Positions 25,401 to 38,386 are shown, counted from the stretch's first letter. The stretch is 64,000 nt of DNA from Voacanga thouarsii (GCA_026120185.1 JANUWF010001659.1:1302001-1366000), one strand, 5' to 3'. Notes: generated from the sequence alone by a model not told the origin. A program made the numbers and translations.

Positions 25401-26340
25401 TGTGTCTATAAGAAAACCAGTAGGAATGCAATAGTCTTTTTAGTACTTTATGTTCATGACATCTTACTCATTGTAAACGACATCCCAACTCTACAAAGTG
25501 TAAAGACATGGTTGGGAAATTGTTTCTCAATGAAAAACTTAGCCGAAGTTGCCTGTATTTTAAGTGTAAGGACCTATAAAGATAGATCTAGAAAGCTAAT
25601 TGGCTTAAGTCAAAGTGCGTACATTGACAAGGTACTGAAAAGGTTTAGTAAGCAAGACTCTAAGAGAGGATTTTTACCAATGTCACATGGAATTAAGTTC
25701 AGGAAAACTCAAATCCTTCCACGAAGGATGAACAAGATACCATACGCTTCCGCTATAAAATCTATCATGTATGCCATGTTATGTACTCGACCCAATGTCT
25801 CATATGCATTAAGCATGACGAGGCAGGTTCTAATCAAATCCTAGAGAGCCACACTGGACTGCTGTAAAAAACATACTAAGTACTTAAGAAGAACTAAAGA
25901 TATGTTCTTAGTTTATGGAGGACAAGAAGCTAGCTAGTTATAAATAGAGGTGTTGTAAGCTGGAAAAGTTCAAAGCAATACACTATGGCCGATTCCACTA
26001 TAGAAGCCGAGTATGTAGCTGCCTCAACTGCAACTAAAGAAGCAGTTTAGATAAAAAAGTTCATTAGAGAACTAGATGTAGTTCCCAATATACTGAACCC
26101 AGTGGATCTTTATTGTGACAACAATGGAACCATTACAGAAGTTAAGGAACCAAGATCACATCAGCCATCCAAACATATACTTAGACATTTTCATCTCATT
26201 CGAGAAATTGTTGATTGAAGAGATGTAAAAATATTCAAGGTATCAACTGATGACAATGTTGCAGATCTATTGACAAAGCCTCTCCCATCGTCTAAACGTG
26301 ATAGTCATACTGGATCAATGGGATTATGGTTTATATCAAA
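22479..26340 (+). pseudogene. Element B gag-pol (Ty1/copia polyprotein), broken
   Basis: Gag starts ATGGCAATAATCAG at 22479 (SLRSMLEKDKHSG, FLDWARNF). A zinc knuckle lies at 23228-23269 with a stop replacing the residue after its His. A protease-like WILDTG is near 23370. Integrase pieces follow (LLGKMTKESFKG, INTDVCG, DRGGEYLSHG). Reverse transcriptase runs from about 24920 to 25840, and RNase H from about 25980 to 26290 (EAEYVAAS, LYCDN). The reverse transcriptase active site reads YVHD at 25449-25460: the first catalytic Asp is His. Many stops and at least two frameshifts occur. Decay is clearly heavier than in element A, agreeing with A being the later insertion. Confidence 0.9.
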
Positions 26341-26350
26341 GTGGTCTTAG

Positions 26351-26364
26351 TGCAAGTGGAAAAT
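26351..26364 (+). other. Element B polypurine tract
   Basis: TGCAAGTGGAAAAT precedes the 3' LTR start TGTTAGGG. Confidence 0.75.
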
Positions 26365-27056
26365 TGTTAGGGATATGTCTTAAAACAATTTGTACTTATA
26401 CTATTGTCATTATGTATTTATGTAGTAATATGAGGTATTTCTTTCTATGAATAGTGCATTTAGTTTTGTGGTCATCAAGTACGTGATTTGATAGTAAAAC
26501 CCTATAACAAATACAATGACTATTCTTAAATTGTCCCTGATCGATTATTATTAGTGGAACAGTAATAAATTAAGATTAGTATGTTTGTGACTTGATAGCT
26601 ATGTTTTATTGGTCATGGATATATGTGATATCAAGTCAAAACATAAATAAATATTAGAGAACAATGTATTGGACATGACCCACTGTGAGCACTTCATAGA
26701 ACATGTCATAAGTATTTTCTAGCCATAATGATATTAGAAGTCCTTCAACTTGAATTCATCATAGTTTTCTACTCGATAAATTCTATATTTTGACGTTGTC
26801 TAAAGTTGTCTCTAACCAGTTAATAAATTAGACCACAGTTGGATATGGAATAAACCAAGAAGAGGAATATGATTGATAGTGAAGGAATTTGTCCGTCTCA
26901 ATTTTAGGAGAGATGTCCATGGGCCCTTGATAAGTTAGACTGTTAAAATGCATGGCTGTACTCAAATATATCAAATTGAGATATTGATATCATTTGTTTG
27001 AATAGTCTACTATAAGGTCAGGAAATAATTGATTAAGTTTAATAAGGATGACATGT
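26365..27056 (+). repeat. Element B 3' LTR, first segment
   Basis: It starts TGTTAGGGATATG. It holds at 26446-26552 the segment found inverted in the 5' LTR. It is interrupted at 27056 by solo LTR C. Confidence 0.85.
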
Positions 27057-29429
27057 TGTAACACCCCGCTACCTAGGCCCGCCAGGGCTGGGGATGTCGC
27101 CCCGTCCAAAGGATAAGGGGTCTTTATAACTAGGTCATACAAATAAAATAGCGGAATAAAAATAATACTTTAACTTCAAATTTATTAAAACCCAGAATGA
27201 ATCCAAGAATTCCCAAAAGAAAAACAAATCCATAAATAAAATCATCCACTCTCAACTCCCTAAAGAAATACATAAAAATAAAAGATAACATTCTCTTCCA
27301 AGGCAGATAACACTAGCTACTCATCCCCACAGCAGGATCGACCTGAAATCATGGTAAAAAGGTGATGAGAAAGAAATCTCAGAAAGTCTGTGTGTGCTTT
27401 GGGTGTTCAGTGAAAACAGTTCGTGGATGCAAAGTGTGAAATCTTTATAAGAGAAATATTGGCAAGCAATAAACATTAGTCAAAAGTAAGAGTGGTGTTT
27501 TGGCATCTCGAGCCATACATAATTTATAAAATCAACCACTCGAAAGAAAGGATTACGGGTTACCATATGTTGGGCCCCATGACCAGATGGTCAGCATGCC
27601 ATACTTTGTGCATACCGCCGGTCAGAATGCCACACTTTGTGCAGACTGACAAAAGTAGATGATCGGCCTATTGGGCAAGATACTCCTCATTCTCTATATG
27701 CAAACAACAACCGGGTGTCCATTCCGGCAAAACACAGTCACTTGACTGAAATAAAAACTACTAGCTCGGACCGGCATGACTAAGTAGTACTGACGTTTCT
27801 CTAAGTTGAGTTTATTTTCTGGAGGTGGACTCCTGCCAGAAGACTCACTCTTGCTCTTCAAAACTAGTACTACTAGCCTATCCTTATTGAATACTCAACG
27901 TAACGTATCCCACTTGGGAAAAATGAACAAAATATAGTTCCACTTGAAAATGGCAATTAAGGTCTTCCAAAGTTTGGGGCAAAACTGGTTTTAGAAAGAA
28001 TTTTAGGTTTTGAGTAAAACCGCCCCTTCATTTACAAATAATTTATTTGTCTGAAATGAGAATGGAAATAATCCTCAATTGCCTTTACAGAAATGAGTGA
28101 CCATGCACTCTATATTTGGCTTGCCATAAAAAAAAAATATTTTTCATCAAACAGGTTTTATACAGGAGCTTACCTGATCCTTGCTCACAATAAAGGTCTC
28201 CAACAGCTGACTTAACCCCGCATGGGGTAAATACAAACCACAATCAAATTCAAACCAAAGATTCACTTTCAAAAATAAAACTAACTTAACTTACTACAAT
28301 CATGTCCCTAGTGTCCCAAGCTTTAAGGCTCGATAATAAATAAAAGGGTTTATAAAATAAATCTAGTTTGATATTAAAATAATTAGAGTTTGGGAAATAG
28401 GTACTAATAAGTTGAAGGTTTAAATCTTGCTAAAATAATTTAGAGTTTATTTGATAAAAAGTCCTAGGTGGAATTAGGTAAAATAATGATTTATTAATAA
28501 TTTAGTTGTTAGAAAATAATTGATAACTAAAATTAGTTGAAAATAAATTGAATGAATCTTGCTTGAAAGATAATAAATAAATTTTTAATGGGTTTTGATT
28601 AAAAGATAATAATTAAATTGTTAGTAATAAATATTTTACTAATTATGATTATTTCCATAAAAGGCTTTATTTGATATTATCATTTTTTTATATAATATCT
28701 ATATATTTTATTTTTCTAGCAAAAGCTATTATTTATTTGACTAAAATATCCTTATTACATATATAATATTCCAAATCTACCCTTCTTAGGGTTTTTTTCA
28801 AACTTACTTAGCAAAATCATATTATTAAATATTTTATTCATGAAATAAAAATTAGTTTAGGGACAACTAGATCATGATCATATTTCTATGGCTAACGACA
28901 ATCATGAACATATAGAATCCTTCAATTCATCAAATCATCCAAACCATGCATATAAGCATAGATCTAACGATATCAAGACATGATCTAACATTTTCTAGCA
29001 TAAATATGATCATGGCTTCAATAATCCAACACGCATATAAATCCTATTCACCAAAGGTGGCATAATCTCTAGCATACTTTATCACAAACACTGCCTATGA
29101 CATGCATCAGGCCTCAAATCATCATACTATCAACCAAGACAATCCTTCTATGCATACATCCCATCTCCTTCACAATCATACATATATTCATGCTTCAACC
29201 CCAACAATACATACACAAATCCTATCTACATCCACCTTCTAACAACATCACCCTAAAGACATGAATCTAGGATTTAAAAGAAAGATGGAAGGCACTTACT
29301 TGGTTGATGAATGCCTCGAAGGAGTTTAGAATGGATCTCAACTCCTAGATGTCTAACTTTGTCCAAGAGAGATGGCGAAAACATGATCATGAGAGGAGAA
29401 GCCATCCGGCCAAGAGAAGGGAGGTTCGG

Positions 29430-29433
<4 letters not shown>

Positions 29434-29473
<40 letters not shown>
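29434..29473. repeat. (GA)n microsatellite in LTR C
   Basis: About 20 GA units. A GA/CT tract occurs at the corresponding place of the other family LTRs (34399, 46459, 50021, 56020, 59673). Confidence 0.9.
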
Positions 29474-29477
<4 letters not shown>

Positions 29478-30121
29478 AAGAACAAAGCTAATTAGCATGC
29501 TTAACCACATATATGTTCATTAGAGATTGAAGTTGATTGAATAATCCTACCTTGAAGGTGTTCTTAAGCCTTCACAAAATTTCTGGTTTTTTATCCAAAA
29601 GTGCAAGTTGGATTTTGGAGTTTGATGTTAAAAATGGCTTGGATGGACTCACAGCAATGAATAGATGAAATCTGGAATTTTTAGAGGTAGTTTGAAGTGA
29701 TTTGGAGAGGTATTAGGTGAAAGAAAGTAGTAGGTGTTCTTGGTGTAGTTTGTGTTCTTGAAGGTTGAAGAGAGTAGAGAGCTTTTGGATGGAGGCTGCC
29801 GAAATTCTGAGGATATTAGGGCTGCTGAATTGTCTTGTAGGGTTTTGGAAGAGGTTTTTCTGGTTTGGAAGGGAAAAGGAAAGGCTAGTTGTTAAAATCC
29901 TTGAAGAATATTTTTGGGAAGCAATTATGGAGTATAATGGTGAAGAGACGATCTGTTTGTTTGAGGTATATTTTATGGAAAGTTGTTAAATCATGGTGGC
30001 TGGAATTTTGGTATCCAAATCAAGGTATGATTGCAGAAATTTTTTGGAAATCTTTTAGGCATCCATGGCTGGATTTTCGTGCAGAACATTGGGAGGACAA
30101 TGGAGTTCAGTTAATGGTGGT

Positions 30122-30334
30122 TTAAAGGTGGTTTTTGCGGAAAAGGGATGGAGTTTCGGCTAGGAGAGAATTAGGAAACAAAGCTGGAAAAAACCACTGC
30201 ACCAATTTTCGCAAGGCTGGAATTTTCTGGGCAGTTTTCGGCTGCCCTTTTCCAGGCAATTTGCAGAGGATTTGAAGGGGAATTTCTGGGGTTTTCAAGG
30301 CTGGTTTCCAGCCTACTTCATGGAGGAAAAACAT
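30122..30334 (-). other. Recurrent 70-codon open frame in the LTR, copy C
   Basis: ATG at 30334 (MFFLHEVGWKPALK), stop at 30122. It has the same length as the copies in J, L and M; see 49018-49230. Confidence 0.25.
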
Positions 30335-30966
30335 GGCTATGGTGCTGAACAAAAATTGGAAGAAAACAGCTTGGTTTCGGACCTCCAAAGCTGCGAATCT
30401 GCCCAGTTTTGTACAGTATTTGTGCAGTCCAAAAATGGCCAGGAAAATTCAGATTTCAAGCTGATCAAAAGTGCCATTTTCTGGCAGCATTTGGGAGGGA
30501 ATAATGGTTAAGAATTTCGTCACCTTGAAGGCATACAAAGCTGGAAAAATTTCAGTTCTAAGCATGAAGGAAAATGAACCTAGCTAGAGTGAATTTTTAG
30601 AAAGTTCACTAAGGAATTTAATTCACTTGAAATCTTTCCCCCTCTTCCATTGTTTCGGTCCATATGATGTCTTTTACTAAGACATTTCAAACCTTCAAAG
30701 CCACCGCACATTGCTAGAATTTTTCTAGAATAAAATTGGCTTGAACAAAATGAACAAACTAATGAATTGAAAAATAGGAAAAATTAAGGATCAAGAGGAA
30801 ATGAATTCCCCTTAGGAATTTTGTGTAGAGCAAAAGAGTAGGATTTGAAGACTCCTATCATGTCTCTCATCGGACAACATCTCTACCCTACTCCAAACAC
30901 CACTAAGGCCGAAAATGATACTTCCCAAGGAAAAATAAAATTTAACCAAGCTAAAGCTCCTATGAT

Positions 30967-31030
30967 GGAATTTGAACCCAAGACCTCAATAATTAATTGC
31001 AAAGCGCTAACCACTAAACCACAACAACTC
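30967..31030 (-). other. tRNA-like block in LTR C
   Basis: On the minus strand it has an A-box-like TGGTTTAGTGG followed about 43 bases later by a B-box-like GGTTCAAATTCC. It lies near the 5' end of the LTR. No acceptor stem is visible, so it is not a working tRNA gene. See 54286-54349 for the clearest copy. Confidence 0.55.
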
Positions 31031-31274
31031 TTGTTCTTATTTCCTCTCTAAAATTCTTTTCCTATTAAATTCCCAAGCTATCTCCATATTTTCACCTTAG
31101 GCAAAAATTACCATTTTGCCTTTCTCACTCAATAATCATAATCAAGCCCTGTAGACTATAAAACACAAATTCAATGCACATAAAATCATATAAAAATATA
31201 TTTAAACATACAATAAAATATGATATGCATCTCAAGCCCCTTACTCTAAGGTTTGTTTTGACTAGGGTTTCACA

Positions 31275-31869
31275 CATGCTCCATGTCTTATGTTTAATCT
31301 GGATATCGTGTGGCAATAGGACTAAATATAAAGTTATGGTTTAGTTCAAAGAGATCACTAATCTTCATTTAACTTGGATAGTTATAATGTTTTTATAGAA
31401 ATCGCTTATATGTTATGGGTCATTTAAATGCGATTTGGGCACACTGCCGGTGTTAATAGAACTTATAGGGTCACATATTAAGCGAACATGTTAGGTTATT
31501 TTTTTGGTAAACAGGTACGATGTATTTAGAAATATGTCTAAGTTAATCGAACCTAGAAAAATGACTAGATACAATGAATCTGAAAATATGTCCACATTCG
31601 ATGTATTTGGAGGATGTCCAAATTATAAGAATCTTACTCGGTAAATTAATTAGTTAAATTATAGAGATAATGTCATAATCTTATCATATCAGCTTTAATT
31701 TAATTTGAATTTAAAATAGAATATAATAAGATTTTATGAGAGTTGAACTCCAAGAAGTTTGGGTGATTTTAAAGAAAACTCTAGCCATCTTCTTAGGTGA
31801 GTTCTCTGTCAAAACATCCGTGCCTCCATTACTAGAAAAACTAAGCTTCTCAAAACCCTAGGCACTAAT
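31275..31869 (+). repeat. Element B 3' LTR, second segment
   Basis: By position it is the continuation of B's LTR between solo LTRs C and D; it starts with the C target repeat catgc and ends with the D target repeat ctaat. No gene is visible. Confidence 0.75.
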
Positions 31870-33533
31870 TGTAACACCCCACTACCTAGACCCAAAAGGG
31901 CCGGGAATGTCACCCCATCCATAGGACAAGGGATCTTTATAACTAAGTCACATAAAAGAAAATAAAAGCAATACTTTAAAATTAAACTTATTACAACCCC
32001 AAAATACATGAACAAATCCAAAATAAATTGTTTGCTACAATCTCTCAAAACACACACATAAGGAAAATAACATAAAGAGTCTTCAAATCATTGGCAACAA
32101 ATATAGCTATTAACCTCCACAGCAAGATTGACCTAAAAACATGGTATAAAAGGTGATGAGATAAAAATCTCAATAAGCCTGTGTGTACTTTTAGTGTTTC
32201 AGGTAAAACAGTTTATGTATGCATGTTGTAAAAATTTCTAAGAGAAAGTACTGGCAAGCATTAAATAAATGTTAAAAATAAGGAGTGGTGTTTTGCTTTT
32301 CAAACCAATCATGTGCGCAATAAATACAACTACCCAAAGAGGTAGTCATGGGTTACCACACGTTGGGCCCCATGATCACATGGTTAGTATGCCACATGTT
32401 GAGCATACAGTCGGTCAGAATGCTACACATTAAGTGTGCTGACAAAAGGTAGGTGTATGACCTATTGGGTGAGATACTCCTCTATCTCTACACCCAAACT
32501 TACCGGTTGTCCGCTCTGAAAACACACAGTCCACATGACTGAAACTTGCTAGCTTGGACCGAAAAGACCTATCGGACTGGCATCCTATCTGGGAAGGACT
32601 CACTCTTTAGAGGTGGCCACCTACTGAGGATTTACCCTAAACCTTCAAAGACTAGTCCTATTAGTCTACCCTTATTGAGTACTCAACGTTGATTGTCCCA
32701 CTTGGGAGAAAATTAATCTTACATTGATTTACTTGGAAATAGCAATTAAGGGTTTCTAAAATTCTTGTTAAAGTTAGGTTTTAGAAAGAGTTTAGCATTT
32801 TGGGTAAAACTACTTGTTTAATTTTCAAATGATTTGCTTGACTGAAATAAAAAGGAAAAACAGTCCTTAATTGCCTTTACAAAATGAATGTCCAAACATA
32901 TTGCATTTGACTTGCCACAATAATTTTTGGTCTTCATATAATTCCATGCAGAAACTTACCTGATCCTTTACTTGCTCGAATTCAAAAGTCTTCCAAAGCT
33001 GACCTAACCCCACCTGGGGTAAACACAAGGCATAAGGTTATACTCGAGCTATATTTCCTTGCATAAATAATCCCTAGTTCAACTAATTTCAATCATGACC
33101 TTAATGTTCTAAGCTTTAAGGTTAGATGATAAAGAATTTCATAAAATAAGTCTAGCTTGATAAGTTAAAATAACTAAGGGTTGTAAAATAATTACTAATA
33201 AGTTATAAGTTCAAATAATAAATCTTGAGTATTATTACTAATAAATAAACAAGCGTTTGAATATTGAATAATACTAAGTCCTAAAAAATATTAATAAATG
33301 GTAATTTTTAAATAGTATTATTATAAATTAATTAATATTTAATAGATAATAAATAATTAGTAATAAATAAAATTAATAATAAATGAATTATATTAAATTT
33401 TTTATTAATAGATAAAAAATAAATTTTAATATAAATAATATTTATTATTATAGGTAAAAGTTTTAACTATGGCCTACAAGGTCATTAATATTTTATTATT
33501 TTTTATTAATGATTATATAAAGGACCTTATTTA

Positions 33534-33534
<1 letters not shown>

Positions 33535-33564
<30 letters not shown>

Positions 33565-33693
33565 CATACACACATACATACACACATACATACATACATA
33601 CATACATACATACATACATACATACATACATACATACATACATACATACATACATACATACATACATACATACATACATACATACATACATAC
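33535..33693. repeat. (TACA)n microsatellite
   Basis: About 159 bp of TACA/CATA units with two cacaca interruptions near 33570-33587, in the AT-rich middle of LTR D. It is absent from the other copies. It produces repetitive open frames on both strands that are not genes. Confidence 0.95.
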
Positions 33694-34394
33694 TATTTTA
33701 ATAAAAGATATTATTTATTTAACTAGTAAAATATCAATATTTCATTTAATATTCCAATTCCAAAACTTCTTAAGAATTTCGAAATCTTTAGAGAAAAAAT
33801 ATAGTAATAATTTTAATTAAGGTAATAAAATTTGTTACTAAAAATAACTTAGGATTAATAAGAAAATAATCATGATTTTCCTATTGCTAAACAAGAATCA
33901 TGAACACATTCTCCAACATCAAATAATAACTAATCCATTCATGAATATAGGCTTAAATCAACACATGCTATCACATGGCCAAATCCTTACTAGACATAAT
34001 CATAATCATATCTTCAATGGAGATAAGAACATAAAAATCTTATTCACCAAAGGTGTCATAACATCTAACATGCTTTAAACATCCATAATTTTCTTAAGAC
34101 ATGATGAACACACATTGATTCTCAAGAGAATCCATATAGCTTATACATGCACAACCATTCTCATGTCCTAATCCCAACCCCCTTCATTCACATGTATATA
34201 CTCAATCTCCCATTTATATTCTATTCTTCCTTTCAATATCTAAGAGACATGAATGCAGAATTAAAAAGAAGGATTAAGGAGAAATACTTTATTGATGATT
34301 ACTTCGACGAAGATTAAGAAGGTCTACGCGATTGTGAGTCTTGAATTGTCCAAGAGAAAGAAAAACAACCATGGTTGTTGATCAACCATTTTAG

Positions 34395-34398
<4 letters not shown>

Positions 34399-34447
<49 letters not shown>
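34399..34447. repeat. (GA)n microsatellite in LTR D
   Basis: About 24 GA units at the family-conserved position. Confidence 0.9.
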
Positions 34448-34448
<1 letters not shown>

Positions 34449-36050
34449 ATTAGTATGATACATTGAAGGTTGAATGGAAGAAGATGAACAAAGGAGTTGT
34501 TCTTGGTTACCTTGATGATGTTCTTGAGACCTTCAAGAAAAACTAATTTTTTATCCGAATGTAAGTTCTTGTTTGCGAGATTTTGTGTTATAAATACCAG
34601 AAATGAACACTAGGGAGTATATAGGAGTAATCTAGAGTATTTGGGAAGGATTGGAGGTGTTTAGAGTGGGTTTTAGCTTGAAGAGATGTAGTGTGTGTTC
34701 TTGGTGTTCTTGGTATTCTTGGTGAAAATTAAGAGAGTTTGAGAAAACATGCTGCACAAAATCTGGGAGAATACTGGCCGAATAGTTTAGGGAGTTTAGG
34801 AGTTTTGGTTTTCAGCTTAGAGAGGAAGAGAATAATCTGATTGTTTGAAATTCAAATGGAGAGATTTGAGGAGTGGTTTGAGGTATAGGATATGTTAATG
34901 GTGTTTGATGGATAGAGGATTCTTGGAGCTGCAATAGAGCCAGCTGGACTAGTTTACTTTGTTGAAATGAATGAAGATTAATGAAGCTTTAAGGCTGGCC
35001 AAAATTTAGAGCTTAATGGCAAACGAATTTCTGGTTTTGAGGCTTAATACAAGAGTATTTTCATGGAGCAAAATGCTAAAAATTTTTAAGTTCAAATGTA
35101 GTGATCTTAGGAGATATTTGAGGTGTGGTTATAGAGTCCAAGTGTTCAAGGTAAGTGGAGAGGTTAATGGTGTTCTATTCATGGATGAACAAGGTTCATT
35201 TTACAGAGGTTTAAGGGTGGTTTTTCGGCCAAGGCTTAAGGGAACAAAGCTGGAAATTTTCTGGTTTCATGGTGTTCAAGGTTCGAATGTTTGCTGCATT
35301 TTTCTGTGCAGAATTTCTGCACTTCTTCAGCCAATTTGTAGAGGTTTTTGAGAGGTGTTTGAGGGTCCTTTAAGGCTGGTTTTCATCCTTCTTTATGGAG
35401 GAAAAGCAGAGGAGTTTTACTGGATTGAAGGCAGAAGAAAATAGCTTCATTTCCTGGTTGAATGTAGCGAAACTGCTTAATTTTTTTTTTCTAATTTGTG
35501 CAGTTTTTGTGTAGTTCGAATTTGCACTGAAATTTCAGTTTTCAAGCTAAATGAATTGGTCATTTTTCTGGCAATAAATGAGCAAGAAACTTGGCTGAGG
35601 TTTTCAGAAGTTAGGCTGCTAAAAAATCTGGAAACTTTTAAGGTTTCCTTTATCAAGAACATGAACACTATGAAGATGAGTTTGAAGGTTTAACCATAGT
35701 GATTAATTTCCCTTGGGAACCTTTCCAAACTCCTCTCCTATTTTCAGTCAATCCTCCACCTTCCAAGATCAATTTTTGAAATTCAAAGCCAAGAAATCCT
35801 CACTAAATTTTCTAGAATTAAAAGGTGAATTTTGATAAATTTTGAACAACTTTTAATTTGTGAAGATGTTAGGACAAGTTAGAGGTAATAAAAGAATAAG
35901 AATTCTTCTAGAATTCTCTTTAGGACATGATTATAGGATTAAGACATTCTCTTCATGTCTCCCCTAGAACAACACTCCTATATTTACGGAATGTAAGAAA
36001 ACAAAAATTTCAAACTTAATTAAGATAATTATGAATAAAACTTAAGTGAT

Positions 36051-36117
36051 GGGATTTGAACTCATGACCTTAGAGATTAATTCACAAAGCTCTAACCACT
36101 TAACCACGCTAACTCTT
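36051..36117 (-). other. tRNA-like block in LTR D
   Basis: The minus strand has TGGTTAAGTGGTTAGAGC and, downstream, GAGTTCAAATCCC, a somewhat closer B-box than in the other copies. Confidence 0.55.
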
Positions 36118-36358
36118 GTTCTTATTTCCTCACCCAAATATTCTTCTTATTTAATCCTCAAGCTATCTTCTAATTTCGACCTCAAGCAAAATTACCATTT
36201 TACCCTTCATACTCAATAAGCATAATTAGGCATTTTAACCTATAAATCATAATTCTAAAGCACATAAAATCATTAAAAAACATATATATTCATGCAAAAT
36301 AATATGATATGCATCTTGACCCCCTTACTCTAGGGTTGGCTTTAGGTGGGGTTTTATA

Positions 36359-36596
36359 CTAACACTCTCGGGTAACGAGCTGGTTCGTCGTGTGTATCCG
36401 ATAGAGGACGTTCGCACATTGTAGTGTCTGGTGATCATTCAAGTTGCATGTATGCCTAGAAACCAGAAGACAGAGATCTTGATTACAGCAAATAGAAGTA
36501 ATTTTATAATCCCTAGATCATCTTAATTGATTGGCTTAGGTCCTTAGAAGAGATTCGTGGATATTTTTTGCGTTTAGGAGTCCACGAAATCTAACA
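36359..36596 (+). repeat. Element B 3' LTR, last segment
   Basis: The terminal about 120 bases (attttataatccctagatc ... gtttaggagtccacgaaat) match the end of the 5' LTR at 11210-11309. It ends CTAACA at 36596. Confidence 0.85.
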
Positions 36597-37330
36597 TTAA
36601 TTTCCAAATTCAAACAAAGTTGAATAGAGAAAAACTAGGAATGATTTACAGTATAATCATGGTGATTTTTGACTATCATGGTGAAAGTCAGAAGATGGTA
36701 GCTTTGTTGTTACAAGAGGCTAAAAGGATGAAGAGAAGAAAAGAAAGAAAATTTCTGATCATCTAATGATACACAAGCTAAAAAACTTTGACCACTTATA
36801 CTTAATTGTGTAGAGAAATCTTAAGGGGCTGTTGAGCAAGAATTTAAACCATTTTGAATAGATTTTGTAGCTAAGAAGTAGGAGTATTTTGAGGTACTCC
36901 AATGGAGATTTCAACCAACTAAAATGGTAAAGAACAAGAACTAAATATGAAGATGATTCATGGTGTTAAATGCTCAAGAGTTCAAAGGTTAGATAGAGAA
37001 GGATGTTACACTAATAATAATTAAACAAAGCCTTATAGTTTAAAGAAGATATTCGAGTATAGAATGGTACTTTTTGTGTAGAGCTAGATGTTTGTTCTTG
37101 CTGCTTTGATCTCTCAATATTGAGGAATGAAAATGGCGAAGATAATTTTTAGTTTTTGCACATATAAAAATTAGCTAACTTGCAAAGAAGCTTATAAGGC
37201 TAGCTGGACCATTTAGTCACAAAGAAAAATATTATAACCGAAAGTCTTGAAGAAATGAATAAGAAAATAAATTCCAGCTTTCTACGTAAATCAAGAATCA
37301 ACAAATTGAAGTGTCCTAGAAGATAAAATA
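36597..37330. other. Unassigned background between B and G
   Basis: This is A-rich, with no recognisable gene or RNA. It is the right flank of element B's target. The tone of the sequence is like the chromovirus LTR middle, but I could not anchor an alignment. Confidence 0.35.
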
Positions 37331-38386
37331 TGATGTGACCTTGGGAAGCACCAATTTGATATTTGAAACTGAAATTCAAGAAACCTAATTCAGGACTAGA
37401 ACCCTAGATAAACTAGCTTCCTAGGACCCAAAATCTAAAGAACTAAGCTAACTAAATCAACACCCAAACACCCCTAACCCAAGAAGTATCAAGAAGAAAT
37501 GGGATGGGAAGATTTGTGTAACAAATTGAACTCCTAAAAGAACCCTAGATTTGCTAGAAATCTAAGACCCATTTTAGAAAGAGCAATGATCTATCCTACG
37601 AAGATTAGAGACTAGATTCTTAGGTTAGACTAAAGCCTAAGAGTCATCTTGATTGATTTGGGAATAACCCAAGAGGAATACCTTCAAGAACTCCCTAGAG
37701 AGAACAAAAGTTTTCTCTATTTAAAATATCAAAAGTTGTCTATTACAAGAGAAAGGAAGTATATATAAAGATAACAAACTAAACCTAGTAAATTAGAGAT
37801 ATAATCACGGCCATTCATATCCTAAGTCTAAAATATACATATTACAAGTCAAAAGTCGTGGGAATTAAATCAAAAACAAAATAAAATAAAATAAGAAAAA
37901 TCAACAAAACAGAGCATGGCCCGAATGGACCTGGCAGCAGGTCGACTTGATGGGCCTGGCACAAGGTTGGATCAGTAAAAATTGGCAAATGGGCTAAGTG
38001 GGCCTAGTGTAGGGTCGGATTGTTAGGCCTGGCGTCAAGTCTGCATTGTCCTTCACAGCCGATTCGTTTTCCTTGTCTTCAGCCCTTCTCTCATGTGCAC
38101 TTGACGCTCTACACAAATTGCTGCTCAAGCTTTAATCTTCTTAGCCTTTCTTTGATCCTCCATCACTTGACAACTTTCTTGATTCTTGATTTAGCTTCTT
38201 GAAGGTCTTTTAAGCTTCCCTTTGGCACCCATTTCTTTACTATCTTTATATTCCTTGGCTTGTTTGGCTTGAATCCTCCATTAATAGCCTTCATAATTTA
38301 AACTCTTCCTTGGCACCATGGAATGTAGTTTGAGTTTCCATCCCCCTTCTTTAGCTTTAGCATGATACTTAGGTAGATTTTTATCA
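37331..38386 (-). repeat. Element G LTR
   Basis: It starts TGATGTGACCTTGGGAA and ends TTTTTATCA on the plus strand, as in the F LTRs (TGATATGATCTTGGGAA ... CTATCA). Towards the end it shares tttccatcccccttctttag with F. Between about 37915 and 38045 it carries repeated GC-richer phrases (ggcccgaatggacctggc, gggcctggc, ggcctggcgtcaag). The partner LTR was not found inside the window. Confidence 0.75.

Larger units (their letters stand above)
27057..31274 (-). repeat. Solo LTR C (Ty3/gypsy chromovirus family), antisense
   Basis: The plus strand starts TGTAACACCCCGCTACC and ends GGGTTTCACA, the reverse of an LTR running TGTGAAACCC...GGGTGTTACA. Flanks catgt (27052-27056) and catgc (31275-31279) fit a target duplication with one mismatch. 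It is about 4.2 kb, with no internal domain. The family is identified because the same LTR abuts a chromodomain tail and PPT at 47890-48077 and 61663-61849. Such long LTRs suit the Tekay/Del group; that lineage is inferred. Open frames inside it are not genes, with the possible exception of a recurrent short frame at 30122-30334. Confidence 0.88.
31870..36358 (-). repeat. Solo LTR D (same chromovirus family as C), antisense
   Basis: It starts TGTAACACCCCACTACC and ends GGGGTTTTATA (CA mutated to TA). It is flanked by ctaat (31865-31869) and ctaac (36359-36363), one mismatch. It aligns in order with LTR C but is more diverged and, at about 4.5 kb, slightly longer, partly because of a tetranucleotide repeat. 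The recurrent 70-codon frame has lost its ATG here. Confidence 0.88.
11021..36596 (+). mobile_element. Element B: Ty1/copia retrotransposon carrying three nested insertions
   Basis: The left end TGTTAAGGATATGCC (11021) and the LTR start TGTTAGGGATATGTC (26365) are homologous. The 5' LTR end ...CACAAAACCTAACA (11309) and the distant ...CACGAAATCTAACA (36596) are also homologous. Target duplications are ttgat and ttaat. The order is 5' LTR, PBS, leader (split by element A), gag-pol, PPT, 3' LTR (split by solo LTRs C and D). Removing the insertions leaves roughly 7 kb. The domain order, with integrase before reverse transcriptase, identifies copia. Coding is destroyed. Confidence 0.85.

Noticed and set aside
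30845..31051. Recurrent antisense frame MKTPIMSLIGQHLYP (also 48324-48506)
   Set aside because: It starts from TTG, runs through the tRNA-like block, and its length differs between copies.
33469..33726. Repetitive Tyr-Ile-His-Thr and Met-Tyr-Val-Cys open frames
   Set aside because: They are translations of the TACA microsatellite.
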